DNA of 64,000 bases from Arthrobacter sp. StoSoilB20 (GCF_019977295.1 NZ_AP024651.1:3038001-3102000); one strand, 5' to 3'. Counted from the first letter of the stretch, positions 1 to 12,203 are shown. The notes: a model not told the origin generated them from the sequence alone. Translations and numbers: made by a program.

Positions 1-1
1 G

Positions 2-1420
2 GTGGCTTACAGCATGGTGCTTAACGTCCTGGGCTGGCTGACCTTCGGGCTTCCGGAAATGCTGGTGCATTTGGTGCTCTGCCTTGGGGTGACCTATTCC
101 TCCAACCGCTTGTTGGCCGCCGTCTTCCGTGTCAGGCCGCACACGGAGTCCTCCCTGATTACGGGGCTGCTGCTCTATTTCCTGTTCTGGCCCGCGTTCG
201 GGATAACGGACATGACCGGTGTTGCCTTGGCCTGCTTGGTAGCGAGCGTCTCCAAGTACGCGCTGGCATTCCGGGGGCGGCACATCTTCAATCCTGCCGC
301 GGCCGGCGCGTTTGTCACGGGCCTGACGGGATTGAACATTGCCACGTGGTGGGCTGCAACCCCGGCCATGCTCTGGCTGCTGGTCCCGGGCGTGCTGCTT
401 GTCCTGTACCGCACGCGCAAAATGCTCATGGCCACGGTGTTCCTGGTGGTGGCTGCCGGCATTATCACCGTGGAACTGATGAGCCGCAGCATGACGTTCG
501 GGCAGGCCTTGTGGCAGTCCTTCGCCCAGCGGCCCCTGTTGTTCTTCGTGGGCTTCATGCTTTCCGAACCCCTTACCCTCCCGCCCCGGCGCTGGCAGCA
601 GTTGGCGCTTGCCGGCGTCGTGGGCGTTGTTTTTGCGGTTCCCTATAATTTCGGGTTCATCGCCAACTCCCCCGAACTGGCGTTGTTGCTGGGCAACCTT
701 GTGGCGTTCTTCCTGGGCCAGCGCGGCGGGGTTGAGCTGACGTTCAAAGGTGCCAGGGCCCTGACCCCTGGCACTACGGAGTTCCGGTTTGAGCCGCAGC
801 GCCCTGTGCGGTTCGAGGCCGGGCAATTCATGGAACTCAACCTCCCGCACTCCGCCTCCGACGGCAAGGGCCGCAGGCGGGTCTTCAGCATCACAAGCCC
901 CCCGGGGGCTGGTGAGCTGACGTTCGGCGTCGGGACCGCCGAGCCGCTGTCCACGGCAAAACGGGCACTGCTGGCTTTGCAGCCAGGAGACAAGCTTTCG
1001 GCCACAGCCGTGGGCGGAGACTTTCTTTTACCGCACGACGCCGGGCGGCCGGTCCTGCTGATGGCTGCGGGCATCGGTATCACGCCCTTCCTCTCACAGT
1101 TGGCCGCAGATGCGCCGGCACGTGACACCGTGGTTCTCTACCTCGCCAAAAGCCGGGAGGAACTGGCCGGCGTGGAGCAGTTGGAGGCCTCAGGGGCCAC
1201 GGTAATTGCCAGGTTGGCCGACGGTTCCGCTCCGCCGGAGTTCATGACCGACGCCGGCGCCGCCAGGATCGATGCGGCCCGACTCAAGGAGTTGGTGCCT
1301 GACATCGGGGAACGCGAAGTCTTCGTTTCCGGGTCACCGGCGAGCGTCGATTCGCTGCGCGCCGCGGCCCGTTCTGCCGGGGCGCGGCGTGTCCACGTGG
1401 ATTCATTTGCCGGGTATTGA
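2..1420 (+). CDS. NqrB/RnfD-type membrane domain fused to FAD/NAD(P)H reductase domain
   Basis: Roughly residues 1-240 are hydrophobic helices resembling NqrB/RnfD/RnfE, with the family-like stretch HIFNPAAAGAF near residue 95. Residues ~245-472 form a ferredoxin-NADP reductase-like module: FAD-binding RRVFSITSPP near 297 and nucleotide-binding MAAGIGITPF near 358. I see no cysteine cluster for a 2Fe-2S centre and no clear S/T-G-A-T flavinylation motif, so the membrane part may not carry covalent FMN. The inferred role is membrane-associated electron transfer from NAD(P)H to an unknown acceptor. The first GTG is at base 2 with no room for a ribosome binding site, so the true start may lie left of the window. 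Confidence 0.75.
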   Translation: MAYSMVLNVLGWLTFGLPEMLVHLVLCLGVTYSSNRLLAAVFRVRPHTESSLITGLLLYFLFWPAFGITDMTGVALACLVASVSKYALAFRGRHIFNPAAAGAFVTGLTGLNIATWWAATPAMLWLLVPGVLLVLYRTRKMLMATVFLVVAAGIITVELMSRSMTFGQALWQSFAQRPLLFFVGFMLSEPLTLPPRRWQQLALAGVVGVVFAVPYNFGFIANSPELALLLGNLVAFFLGQRGGVELTFKGARALTPGTTEFRFEPQRPVRFEAGQFMELNLPHSASDGKGRRRVFSITSPPGAGELTFGVGTAEPLSTAKRALLALQPGDKLSATAVGGDFLLPHDAGRPVLLMAAGIGITPFLSQLAADAPARDTVVLYLAKSREELAGVEQLEASGATVIARLADGSAPPEFMTDAGAARIDAARLKELVPDIGEREVFVSGSPASVDSLRAAARSAGARRVHVDSFAGY

Positions 1421-1538
1421 TCCCCGGAGAGCAGATGGTCCACGGCAGAGCTTGCCGGCGGAGAGCCGGGTTTTCATTTGCGGCTCAGTGGCTGCTAAGC
1501 TCTAGGACGTCCCACCGGCAACGGAGGGAACCCTGGAT

Positions 1539-1611
1539 GCCCTCGTAGCTCAGGGGATAGAGCGTCTGCCTCCGGAGCAGAAGGCCGTAGGTTCGAATCC
1601 TATCGAGGGCA
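1539..1611 (+). tRNA. tRNA-Arg (anticodon CCG)
   Basis: A full cloverleaf can be drawn: acceptor GCCCTCG pairs with CGAGGGC, the D-stem is GCTC/GAGC, the anticodon stem TCTGC/GCAGA encloses the loop CTCCGGA (anticodon CCG), and the T-loop is TTCGAAT. The discriminator is A at 1611. The next bases are CAA, so the 3' CCA is not encoded and must be added after transcription. It reads the CGG codon. A terminator follows within ten bases. Confidence 0.97.
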
Positions 1612-1617
1612 CAACGA

Positions 1618-1648
1618 ATACCCCGCCAGTTCGCTGGCGGGGTATTTA
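1618..1648 (+). terminator. Rho-independent terminator after tRNA-Arg
   Basis: A 12-bp perfect stem (ATACCCCGCCAG / CTGGCGGGGTAT) with loop TTCG is followed by TTTATG. It ends the tRNA-Arg transcript. Confidence 0.85.
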
Positions 1649-1767
1649 TGTGTGCCGGTTACCCGCTATCAGTTCAAGGCTTGCCGGGCATGCACCGCAA
1701 TTTTGTCTGCGGCTGCTCCTAGTCTGAATTCAGTTGGTCTTTCCGATAGCCAAAGGGGTTTGCCGTG

Positions 1768-2808
1768 ATGTGCTCGATCGTACCGCCGTACATGCTTCGC
1801 AAGATTGCCGCCCAGGACGAGCCACGGCTGCGGGCCGTGGCCAGAGCCGCCAAAGAGTCGCTGGTGCACATCAAGAACCTGCAGGCCATCCGCACCGCGC
1901 CCGTTCCCCCGGCTCCGCCCAGTGCCCGCCAGGCCAAGCCCGGACCACCCAAGCGGACCATCTACGACGCCGGTTCTTCAGAGGCCTTGCCCGGCCGGGT
2001 TGTCCGGAAGGAAGGCGCGGAGCCCGTGGAGGACACCGCTGCCAATGAGGCCTACGATGGCCTCGGAAGCACGCACCGCCTGTATGGAGAGATCTTCGGC
2101 AGGGACTCCATCGACGACGCCGGCCTGGCCCTTGATGCGACCGTCCACTACGGGAAGCTCTATGACAACGCCTTCTGGGACGGCTCCCAGATGGTCTTTG
2201 GCGACGGTGACGGACAGATCTTCCAGCGCTTCACCAAGTCCGTCAGCGTTATAGGCCACGAACTCGCGCACGGTGTCACCCAGTACACTGCCAACCTGGC
2301 ATACCGGAACCAGGCCGGTGCACTCAACGAATCCATGTCGGACGTTTTCGGCGTCCTCGTGGAGCAATACCTGAAACAGGAATCTGCGGCGAGTGCCAGT
2401 TGGCTCATCGGCGAAGGCCTCTTCACCGACCAGGTCCAAGGCGCTGCCTTGCGCTCCATGAAAGCACCGGGCACCGCCTACGATGACGACATCCTCGGCA
2501 AGGATCCGCAGCCGGATTCCATGGACACTTACGTTCGCACCAGCGCCGACAACGGCGGGGTGCATATCAACTCCGGCATCCCCAACAAGGCTTTCTACGT
2601 GGTGGCCTCGGAACTGGGCGGGGCGGCGTGGGAAGCGCCCGGACAGATCTGGTACAGCACGCTGACAAGCGGATTGCTCCCGGCGACCTGCACCTTTGGC
2701 AAATTTGCCAAGACCACCGCAGCTACCGCCGTGGACCTCTTCGGTTCAGGCTCGGCAGAGCATGACGCCGTCCTGAAGGCATGGGAGACTGTGAAGGTCA
2801 AGGTTTAG
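1768..2808 (+). CDS. Protealysin-like M4 family metalloprotease
   Basis: Zinc endopeptidase of the thermolysin family. The N-terminus CSIVPPYMLRKIA matches the short protealysin-type propeptide motif (PPYML). The zinc site is HELAH near residue 163 with the third ligand in NESMSD near 188; GVHINSGIPNKAF near 265 carries the transition-state histidine. There is no signal peptide, as in protealysins, which leave the cell by an unclear route or act inside it. A GTG three bases upstream could also start the gene; AAAGGGG at 1752 serves either. The next gene is an emfourin-like inhibitor, which supports the protealysin assignment. Confidence 0.92.
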   Translation: MCSIVPPYMLRKIAAQDEPRLRAVARAAKESLVHIKNLQAIRTAPVPPAPPSARQAKPGPPKRTIYDAGSSEALPGRVVRKEGAEPVEDTAANEAYDGLGSTHRLYGEIFGRDSIDDAGLALDATVHYGKLYDNAFWDGSQMVFGDGDGQIFQRFTKSVSVIGHELAHGVTQYTANLAYRNQAGALNESMSDVFGVLVEQYLKQESAASASWLIGEGLFTDQVQGAALRSMKAPGTAYDDDILGKDPQPDSMDTYVRTSADNGGVHINSGIPNKAFYVVASELGGAAWEAPGQIWYSTLTSGLLPATCTFGKFAKTTAATAVDLFGSGSAEHDAVLKAWETVKVKV

Positions 2809-2815
2809 TCGGATG

Positions 2816-2845
2816 GCGGGACCGGACGGCTTGGTGCGGTCCCGC
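2816..2845 (+). terminator. Hairpin between M4 protease and its inhibitor gene
   Basis: GCGGGACCG pairs with CGGTCCCGC across a 12-base loop, seven bases after the protease stop. No T-run follows, so it may be an attenuator or an mRNA-stability element that sets the protease:inhibitor ratio rather than a full terminator. Confidence 0.35.
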
Positions 2846-2886
2846 TGGCTGACTGACGGAAAACGTCGAACGAGAAGCAGCCGGCC

Positions 2887-3189
2887 ATGAAGATCACCGT
2901 CCAACGCAGTGGGGGAATTGCAGCGATGACACGCGTCTGGAGCGTGGACGCAGTCTCCCCTGATGACAAGGAACGATGGGTCCCCATGGTGGAGGCTTGC
3001 CCTTGGGATGAAGCCAAAAGCCAGGCACGGGCAGCCAACGAGCCGGACCGGTTCATGTACTCCATCAGGGCAGGCCAGCGGCGCGCAACCCTCCCGGACC
3101 GCGCTGTCACAGGGCCTTGGCAGGAACTGGTGGAGTGTGCCAAGGCCGAGGGGTCCGAGTCCCGCGGCCGGCTCGGGGGAAGGCGCTGA
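2887..3189 (+). CDS. Emfourin-like inhibitor of M4 proteases
   Basis: A 100-residue cytosolic protein beginning MKITVQRSGGIAAMTRVWSVD. The MKI...R.GG start, small size and position directly downstream of a protealysin gene match the emfourin family, which binds and inhibits protealysin-type M4 enzymes. The inferred role is to keep the intracellular protease silent until export or lysis. No signal peptide is visible. The gap to the protease is 78 bp, so co-transcription is likely, with possible attenuation by the hairpin at 2816. The C-terminal tail is Arg/Gly-rich and poorly conserved-looking. Assignment rests on pattern and context, not on a search. Confidence 0.72.
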   Translation: MKITVQRSGGIAAMTRVWSVDAVSPDDKERWVPMVEACPWDEAKSQARAANEPDRFMYSIRAGQRRATLPDRAVTGPWQELVECAKAEGSESRGRLGGRR

Positions 3190-3220
3190 AAGACCCCGCC
3201 CGCCTTGGTCCTTGGCGCCC

Positions 3221-4189
3221 CTAAATAGCCTCCGCCAACTGGCCCCGGAACGCGCGCCGGTAACTTTGCGGGCTCGTGTCCAGCACCTTCGTGAAGTGGT
3301 GGCGGAGTAGCACCGAATGCCCGAATCCCGCTTCCCTGGCGATCTCGTCAATGTTCAGCTCCGTGCTCTCCAACAGCTCCTGGGCCCTGAGCACCCGCTG
3401 GGAATTCAACCAGGCGGCTGGAGTAGTACCTGTCTCGGCCCTGAAGCGCCGGGCGAAGGTCCTTGGCGACATATGGAGGCGGGCCGCCAACTCGTTCACG
3501 CTGTGTTCCTGGTCGAGGTGTTCCACCATCCACCGGAGGAGTTCTTCCATGGGCGCGGACCCGCAGCGGGGCATGGGACGGTCGATGAACTGGGCCTGAC
3601 CACCATCGCGATGCGGCGGAACCACCATGTCGCGCGCTATGGCGGCTGCAACATTGGCTCCCAGTTCAACGCGGACCAGGTGCAGGCAGGCATCGATCCC
3701 CGCCGCTGTCCCGGCACTGGTGATGATGGTCCCGTCCTGTACATAGAGGACGTTCTCATCCACGATCGCCGAGGGGTATCGGCCGGCGAGGTCCTGCGAG
3801 TAGTGCCAGTGGGTGGTACACCGGCGTCCGTCCAGCAGCCCTGCCCGCGCCAGTGCATAGGCGCCTGAGCAAATCGACATCACCCACGCGCCCCTGGCAT
3901 GGGCATTGCGCAGGGTTTCCATTACCGACTCCGGGAGTTCCTGGTCCCGGCCGAAGGGCGCCATGATGACGAGGTCTGCATCGGCTGCTGCTTCGAGGCC
4001 GAGGTTCACATGAAGGGACAGACCGGACTTCATGAGGATATCCCCCGGCTCGGGTGCAACCACCCGGAAGTCGAAAGCCGGAACGCCGGCGCCCCTGTCC
4101 GTCCGGTCGATGCCAAAGACCTCGAAAGCCGTGCCGAATTCGAAGACCGAGAAGTTGGGAACCACGATCACTGCCACTGATTTCAACAT
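3221..4189 (-). CDS. GlxA-type transcriptional regulator (DJ-1/PfpI domain + AraC HTH)
   Basis: Residues 1-190 form a DJ-1/PfpI-like amidotransferase fold (MLKSVAVIVVPNFSVFEFG start; SICSGAYALARAGLLDG around the nucleophile-elbow cysteine). Residues ~215-322 are an AraC/XylS double helix-turn-helix (LHMSPRTFARRFRAETG; IAREAGFGHSVLLRHHFTK). Family members act as ligand-dependent activators; the ligand is unknown here. The gene is divergent from the small membrane-protein gene at 4271. A CACACT -10-like hexamer lies six bases before the ATG, so the mRNA may be leaderless. GTGGCAG half-sites overlap this promoter and may mediate autoregulation. Confidence 0.9.
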   Translation of the reverse strand: MLKSVAVIVVPNFSVFEFGTAFEVFGIDRTDRGAGVPAFDFRVVAPEPGDILMKSGLSLHVNLGLEAAADADLVIMAPFGRDQELPESVMETLRNAHARGAWVMSICSGAYALARAGLLDGRRCTTHWHYSQDLAGRYPSAIVDENVLYVQDGTIITSAGTAAGIDACLHLVRVELGANVAAAIARDMVVPPHRDGGQAQFIDRPMPRCGSAPMEELLRWMVEHLDQEHSVNELAARLHMSPRTFARRFRAETGTTPAAWLNSQRVLRAQELLESTELNIDEIAREAGFGHSVLLRHHFTKVLDTSPQSYRRAFRGQLAEAI

Positions 4190-4198
4190 GTTTCCAGT

Positions 4199-4235
4199 GT
4201 GGCAGAAAATTATCTAAATGGGGCATTTCTGCCAC
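4199..4235. promoter_or_regulatory. Inverted-repeat operator candidate upstream of GlxA-type regulator
   Basis: A perfect 10-bp inverted repeat: GTGGCAGAAA (4199-4208) and TTTCTGCCAC (4226-4235), separated by 17 AT-rich bases. A third half-site, CTGCCACTG, lies at 4171-4179 inside the regulator's first codons. The left arm overlaps the putative -10 of the regulator. Confidence 0.5.
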
Positions 4236-4270
4236 TGTTTCCAGGCGTTCCACAGGAGCAGGCTTGAGAC

Positions 4271-4441
4271 ATGGAAATCTTCGGAATCATCCTTTTCATC
4301 GTCCTTATCACCTCCGTCGCAGCCACCGTCTCAGCCTTGTTGAAGGACGGCCGCGGCCACAACCCGCCCATTGAGTCCAAGGAACCCTGGAGTGCCTTCG
4401 AGGCTCCCAGCACGCCGTACTGGAACCCCCGCATTTACTAG
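4271..4441 (+). CDS. Small single-pass membrane protein (56 aa)
   Basis: Starts MEIFGIILFIVLITSVAA, one hydrophobic helix at residues ~3-22, followed by a charged, Pro-rich tail ending WNPRIY. AGGAG at 4254-4258 lies 12 bases before the ATG. The gene is divergent from the GlxA-type regulator and could be its target. I do not recognise a family. Confidence 0.55.
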   Translation: MEIFGIILFIVLITSVAATVSALLKDGRGHNPPIESKEPWSAFEAPSTPYWNPRIY

Positions 4442-4596
4442 GACATGCCGGGAAACTGCATCTCCTCGCATGCCCACCACCCGTCCGACGCCCGCCGTTC
4501 GCGGAATTCTGCGCAGATTCCCCAGACGGCGGGCGTTCCTTCGCCGGCCCACGCGGCGAGGGCTCAACATCCCGCATATGGACTAGATTCACTTCC

Positions 4597-5589
4597 ATGA
4601 TCCAAACCTCCGCCCGGCTCCTTCAACTGCTGTCCTTGTTGCAGGTGCGCCGGGAGTGGACGGGACCGGCACTCGCGGACCGCATGGGCGTGACCGAACG
4701 GACCGTGCGCCGTGACATCGACAAGCTGCGCAACCTTGGGTATCCCATCCATGCATCCCCGGGAATCGCAGGCGGCTACCAGTTGGGAGCGGGCGCACAA
4801 CTGCCGCCGCTGCTGCTGGACGACAACGAAGCGCTGGCGGTGGCATTGGGACTGAATTCCGTAGCCGCGGGACCCGTAGCCGGGATTGGCGAGGCCTCTG
4901 TACGCGCCTTGGCAAAACTGGAACAGGTGCTGCCATCGAGGCTCCGCCCCAGGTTCGCCATGCTGAAAGCAGCGGTGACCACCTTGCCCAGCAATGCGGC
5001 CACGGTTGATCCGCAACAGCTGACCGTGGTTTCAGCGGCGATCTCGGACCGGCGCCAGATTTCCTTTGACTACGTCACCTCCGAAGGCGAGGCTGCACGC
5101 CGGCTCGTGGAACCCTACAGATTGGTCGACACAGGAAGGCGCTGGTACCTGGTGGCCTGGGACGTGGACCGGGAAGACTGGCGGACCTTCCGCGCCGACC
5201 GTTTCGCCTCACTGCCGTCCGAACGAAAAAGATATACGCCCCGTGCCTTGCCCGCCGAGGACCTGGCAGCCTACGTGCAGCAGTCCATCACCCGCTCCCC
5301 CTACAGGTTTGACGTCGTGGTGCGGCTTAACGAGCCCTTGGCGGAGGTGGCCGCCGTCGTCAGCCCGCAGTACGCGACGCTGACCGCCGATGGTCCGGGA
5401 GCAACCATCCTGCGCTCAGGATGGGACAACCTGGCCGCCCCGGCGGCTTATCTTGCCGCCCTGGACATGGACTTTGAGATCCTTGAGCCGGAGGAATTCA
5501 GGTCCTTCGCCCGCCACCTTTCCTTCCGGCTTTCTGCCGCAGCGGGCACTGTGACGGAGGACGCGGACGCGGAACCGCAGCCACAGTAG
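4597..5589 (+). CDS. YafY-type HTH and WYL domain transcriptional regulator
   Basis: Residues ~5-60 form a winged HTH (LADRMGVTERTVRRDIDKLR). Residues ~145-210 are the WYL domain (EPYRLVDTGRRWYLVAWD), with a WCX-like C-terminal part. Such proteins bind nucleic-acid or nucleotide ligands and control varied genes; the target is not evident. TAGATT at 4584-4589 ends seven bases before the ATG and no Shine-Dalgarno is seen, so the transcript may be leaderless. The hrpA gene starts 13 bp after the stop on the same strand. Confidence 0.9.
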   Translation: MIQTSARLLQLLSLLQVRREWTGPALADRMGVTERTVRRDIDKLRNLGYPIHASPGIAGGYQLGAGAQLPPLLLDDNEALAVALGLNSVAAGPVAGIGEASVRALAKLEQVLPSRLRPRFAMLKAAVTTLPSNAATVDPQQLTVVSAAISDRRQISFDYVTSEGEAARRLVEPYRLVDTGRRWYLVAWDVDREDWRTFRADRFASLPSERKRYTPRALPAEDLAAYVQQSITRSPYRFDVVVRLNEPLAEVAAVVSPQYATLTADGPGATILRSGWDNLAAPAAYLAALDMDFEILEPEEFRSFARHLSFRLSAAAGTVTEDADAEPQPQ

Positions 5590-5602
5590 ACTGGCAGCAG
5601 CC

Positions 5603-9556
<3,954 letters not shown>

Positions 9557-9568
9557 CTGGGGACAAAA

Positions 9569-9601
9569 AACCCGGCGGTGCCGATTCAGCACCGCCGGGT
9601 T
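9569..9601. terminator. Bidirectional terminator between hrpA and HIT gene
   Basis: The 13-bp stem AACCCGGCGGTGC / GCACCGCCGGGTT has a 7-base loop. On the minus strand it is followed by a T-run, making it the terminator of the HIT operon; it also separates hrpA. Confidence 0.85.
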
Positions 9602-9616
9602 AAGTTTGTTGGACCC

Positions 9617-10045
9617 TCAATCCTGTGGGACGGCGTCTCCGTGGCCGGCCGAGCGCAGGGCGGCACGGAGCTTCACGGCGGTGGCGTCCATGACAGCCGG
9701 ATCCGGGTTGTGGTCCACGTTGTGGATTTCGAAGTCGGCCGTTGAGTAGGCAGGCCACACGTGGACATGCAGGTGGTCAACCTCGAAGCCTTCCATCAGG
9801 ACACCCACGCGTTTGGCGTCGAACAGCTCCTCCTGGACCTTCCCGATGCTTTGGGCAACATCCATGACATTGGCAAGCAGTTCAGGACTGGCGTGGGTCC
9901 ACGAGTCAACCTCTTCGCGGGGCACCACCAGCGTGTGTCCGGGGGTGATGGGCGCGATGGTCAGGAACGCCACCACGTCCTGGTCTTTCCAGACAAAGCG
10001 CCCCGGAATCTCCCCGTTGATGATCTTGGTGAACAGCGTGCTCAT
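9617..10045 (-). CDS. HIT family nucleotide hydrolase/transferase
   Basis: 142 residues with the histidine triad HLHVHVWP near residue 95 and the N-terminal HIT fold (MSTLFTKIINGEIPGRFVW). Members cleave nucleoside phosphoramidates, AMP-lysine or dinucleotides; the exact substrate cannot be read here. It is the last gene of a three-gene operon. Its ATG overlaps the TGA of the alcohol dehydrogenase (ATGA), so translation is probably coupled. Confidence 0.93.
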   Translation of the reverse strand: MSTLFTKIINGEIPGRFVWKDQDVVAFLTIAPITPGHTLVVPREEVDSWTHASPELLANVMDVAQSIGKVQEELFDAKRVGVLMEGFEVDHLHVHVWPAYSTADFEIHNVDHNPDPAVMDATAVKLRAALRSAGHGDAVPQD

Positions 10046-11190
10046 GCGTCTGCCCTTTCGGCTGGTTCCTGGAGTGTTGAAGTGTCCAGGACAAAACGGT
10101 ACTTGACGTCGCCGGCCACCATTCGGTCATAGGCCTCGTTCAGCTGTTCGGCCCGCACCACTTCGATGTCGCTGGCAACCCCGTGTTCAGCACAGAAGTC
10201 AAGCATTTCCTGTGTTTCCTCGATTCCGCCAATCAGCGAACCTGCATAGGCAAGCCGGCGGCGGATGAGCAGCCCCGGGCTGACAGGCGGCATGTCATCG
10301 GCCGGAAGGCCCAGCTGGAAGAGTGCGCCGTCCAAACGAAGCGTGCGGAAATAGGGGTTGAGGTCATGCGGTGCCGCAACCGTGTCAATGATGACGTCAA
10401 TGCTCCGGTTGGCAGTTTCCATGGCGTCCGCGTCCTTGGACAGGACCACGTGATCGGCCCCCAGCTGGCGGGCAGCGTCGAATTTGGACTCGGAGGTAGT
10501 GAAAACCGTAACCTCCGCACCCATGGCCTTGGCGATCTTGACGGCCATGTGACCCAAACCGCCCAAACCCACCACCCCAACGGCGTCCCCTTCTTCGACG
10601 TCGAAGTAGCGCAGCGGTGAATAGGTGGTGATCCCGGCGCACAGCAAAGGAGCTGCAGCTGCGGGGTCGAGTTTTTCCGGGACGCGCAACACGAAACGGC
10701 GGTCCACTACGATCGACGTCGAGTAGCCGCCTTGGGTGATTGCCTCGCCCTGCCGCGGGTCCGCTGCCCCGTAGGTGCCGACGTTGCCCCGTTCGCAATA
10801 CTGCTCCAGGCCTTCCAGGCAGCTCTCGCATTCCCGGCAGGAATCCACCATGCAGCCCACACCCACATGGTCCCCTGGAGCGAACTCCTTGACGTCGGAA
10901 CCCACGCGGGTTACCCGGCCAACAATTTCATGGCCTGGAACCAGCGGGTACGGCGGAACCCGCCATTCACCCCGCGTTGCGTGGACATCCGAGTGGCACA
11001 AGCCGCAGAACTCAATCGCGATCTCTACGTCATCAGGTGTCGGCGCCCGCCGGGCAACGGTCAGGGGCACCAAGCCGCTGTCCGGAGATGTGGCACCGTA
11101 CGCTGCAGCCAAGGTGGCGCTTCCGGTTCCGCTGGTGTCCGGAGTGATGGGCTTGGCAAGGGGCGGGGGTACTGGTCGTCCAGGAGTCAT
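10042..11190 (-). CDS. Zinc-dependent NAD(P)-alcohol dehydrogenase (CAD/YahK-like)
   Basis: Medium-chain dehydrogenase. The catalytic zinc ligands lie in CGLCHSD and GHEIVGRV; the structural zinc loop is CRECESCLEGLEQYC. The Rossmann motif is VGLGGLGHMAVKIAKAMGA. The arrangement matches cinnamyl-alcohol-dehydrogenase-like aldehyde reductases (YahK/Ahr). It starts at an ATG overlapping the sulfurtransferase stop (TAATG) and ends overlapping the HIT start. The first ~35 residues are Pro/Ala/Thr-rich and longer than usual, so an internal start is possible. Confidence 0.92.
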   Translation of the reverse strand: MTPGRPVPPPLAKPITPDTSGTGSATLAAAYGATSPDSGLVPLTVARRAPTPDDVEIAIEFCGLCHSDVHATRGEWRVPPYPLVPGHEIVGRVTRVGSDVKEFAPGDHVGVGCMVDSCRECESCLEGLEQYCERGNVGTYGAADPRQGEAITQGGYSTSIVVDRRFVLRVPEKLDPAAAAPLLCAGITTYSPLRYFDVEEGDAVGVVGLGGLGHMAVKIAKAMGAEVTVFTTSESKFDAARQLGADHVVLSKDADAMETANRSIDVIIDTVAAPHDLNPYFRTLRLDGALFQLGLPADDMPPVSPGLLIRRRLAYAGSLIGGIEETQEMLDFCAEHGVASDIEVVRAEQLNEAYDRMVAGDVKYRFVLDTSTLQEPAERADA

Positions 11191-12128
11191 TATCCGACGC
11201 TACTCCCGCCGACGCTGCTTGTGCCAGTTGGGCCGGTTGAGCCAGTTGGGCCATCGCCATCAGCGGGCTCCTCCAACGGCTCACAGCCCACAGCCACAGG
11301 GTTCCCAGTGTTGGTGGACCACTGGGAAAAGGACCCCGGGTAGAGGGCGGCCTTGTACCCGGCGATGTGCAGCGCGGCGATCTCATGGCTCGCCGTTACG
11401 CCGGATCCGCAATAGACCGCCACGGCAGAGGCCCCACCCAGGCCCAGCGCGTCAAAGCGGCGGCGTAGTTCTTCGGCTGGCAGGAACTTTCCCTCGGCCG
11501 AGATGTTTTCGGTGGTGGGGGCGCTCACGGCGCCGGGAATGTGCCCGGCCCGTGGATCGATCGGTTCCACTTCGCCCCGGTAGCGCTCCCCCGCCCGGGC
11601 ATCAAGCAACACTCCATGGTGGTGCCACTGCCCGGCTTCGGCTTCGCTGATGACCGGCATCATGCCCTCGCCAAGGGAAACATTCCCGACGGCGGGCCTA
11701 ACCTCGCCTGTCTCAACGGGGTAGCCGGCCGTGCGCCAGGCGGCCAGGCCGCCGTCGAGCAGGTAGACGGACTCCAGGCCGGCGTTCCGCAACATCCACC
11801 AAGCACGTGACGCAGCCATGCTCCCGCTGTTGTCGTACGCAACCACGGTGTCGCCGTCGTTGATCCCCCATCGCCGCGCTGCATCCTGGAACCGTTCCGG
11901 CGGGGGCAACGGGTGCCGGCCAAAACCCGGCCCGGCGTGATCGGCCAGCTCAGTGGGAAGGTCCACGAACACGGCGCCGGGAAGGTGCGCTGCCAGGTAC
12001 TCGCTGTGTCCATCCGTCCGGCCGAGCACCCACCGGACATCCAGGAGCACAGTCCGCACCCCTGAACCGAGACGATCGTGTGAACCGAGACGATCCCGCA
12101 GTTCCGGGGCACTTATCAGCGTGGCCAT
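11190..12128 (-). CDS. Rhodanese-type sulfurtransferase (two rhodanese domains)
   Basis: About 312 residues: an N-terminal inactive rhodanese repeat and a C-terminal one with the active-site loop CGSGVTA. This matches thiosulfate/3-mercaptopyruvate sulfurtransferases; CGSGVTA is closer to the mercaptopyruvate type. The chosen ATG has GGAG six bases upstream. An in-frame 18-bp duplication (12063-12098) gives the repeat DRLGSH-DRLGSG. The C-terminus is a Gly/Ser/Thr/Pro tail built from an 18-bp repeat (11217-11252). It is first in the operon with the dehydrogenase and HIT gene. Confidence 0.9.
   Translation of the reverse strand: MATLISAPELRDRLGSHDRLGSGVRTVLLDVRWVLGRTDGHSEYLAAHLPGAVFVDLPTELADHAGPGFGRHPLPPPERFQDAARRWGINDGDTVVAYDNSGSMAASRAWWMLRNAGLESVYLLDGGLAAWRTAGYPVETGEVRPAVGNVSLGEGMMPVISEAEAGQWHHHGVLLDARAGERYRGEVEPIDPRAGHIPGAVSAPTTENISAEGKFLPAEELRRRFDALGLGGASAVAVYCGSGVTASHEIAALHIAGYKAALYPGSFSQWSTNTGNPVAVGCEPLEEPADGDGPTGSTGPTGTSSVGGSSVG
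11217..11252. repeat. 18-bp tandem duplication at sulfurtransferase 3' end
   Basis: Two adjacent 18-base units (11217-11234 and 11235-11252) share CCAGTTGGGCC and encode the Gly-Pro-Thr-Gly-rich tail in frame. Two imperfect 12-base units follow up to the stop. Confidence 0.8.
12063..12098. repeat. 18-bp tandem duplication inside sulfurtransferase N-terminus
   Basis: TGAACCGAGACGATCGTG (12063-12080) is followed directly by a copy differing at two bases (12081-12098). It adds six residues in frame. Confidence 0.85.
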
Positions 12129-12191
12129 CGATTTCTCCTTCATTTCTGCCGCAGGTGGGCCGGCGTTGCCGTCGGCGCCCGGATTCCAGCC

Positions 12192-12197
12192 TAGGCT
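12192..12197 (+). promoter_or_regulatory. -10 box (TAGGCT) of a probable leaderless transcript
   Basis: TAGGCT ends six bases before the GTG at 12204, and no Shine-Dalgarno is present. Confidence 0.5.
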
Positions 12198-12203
12198 TAT
12201 CCG

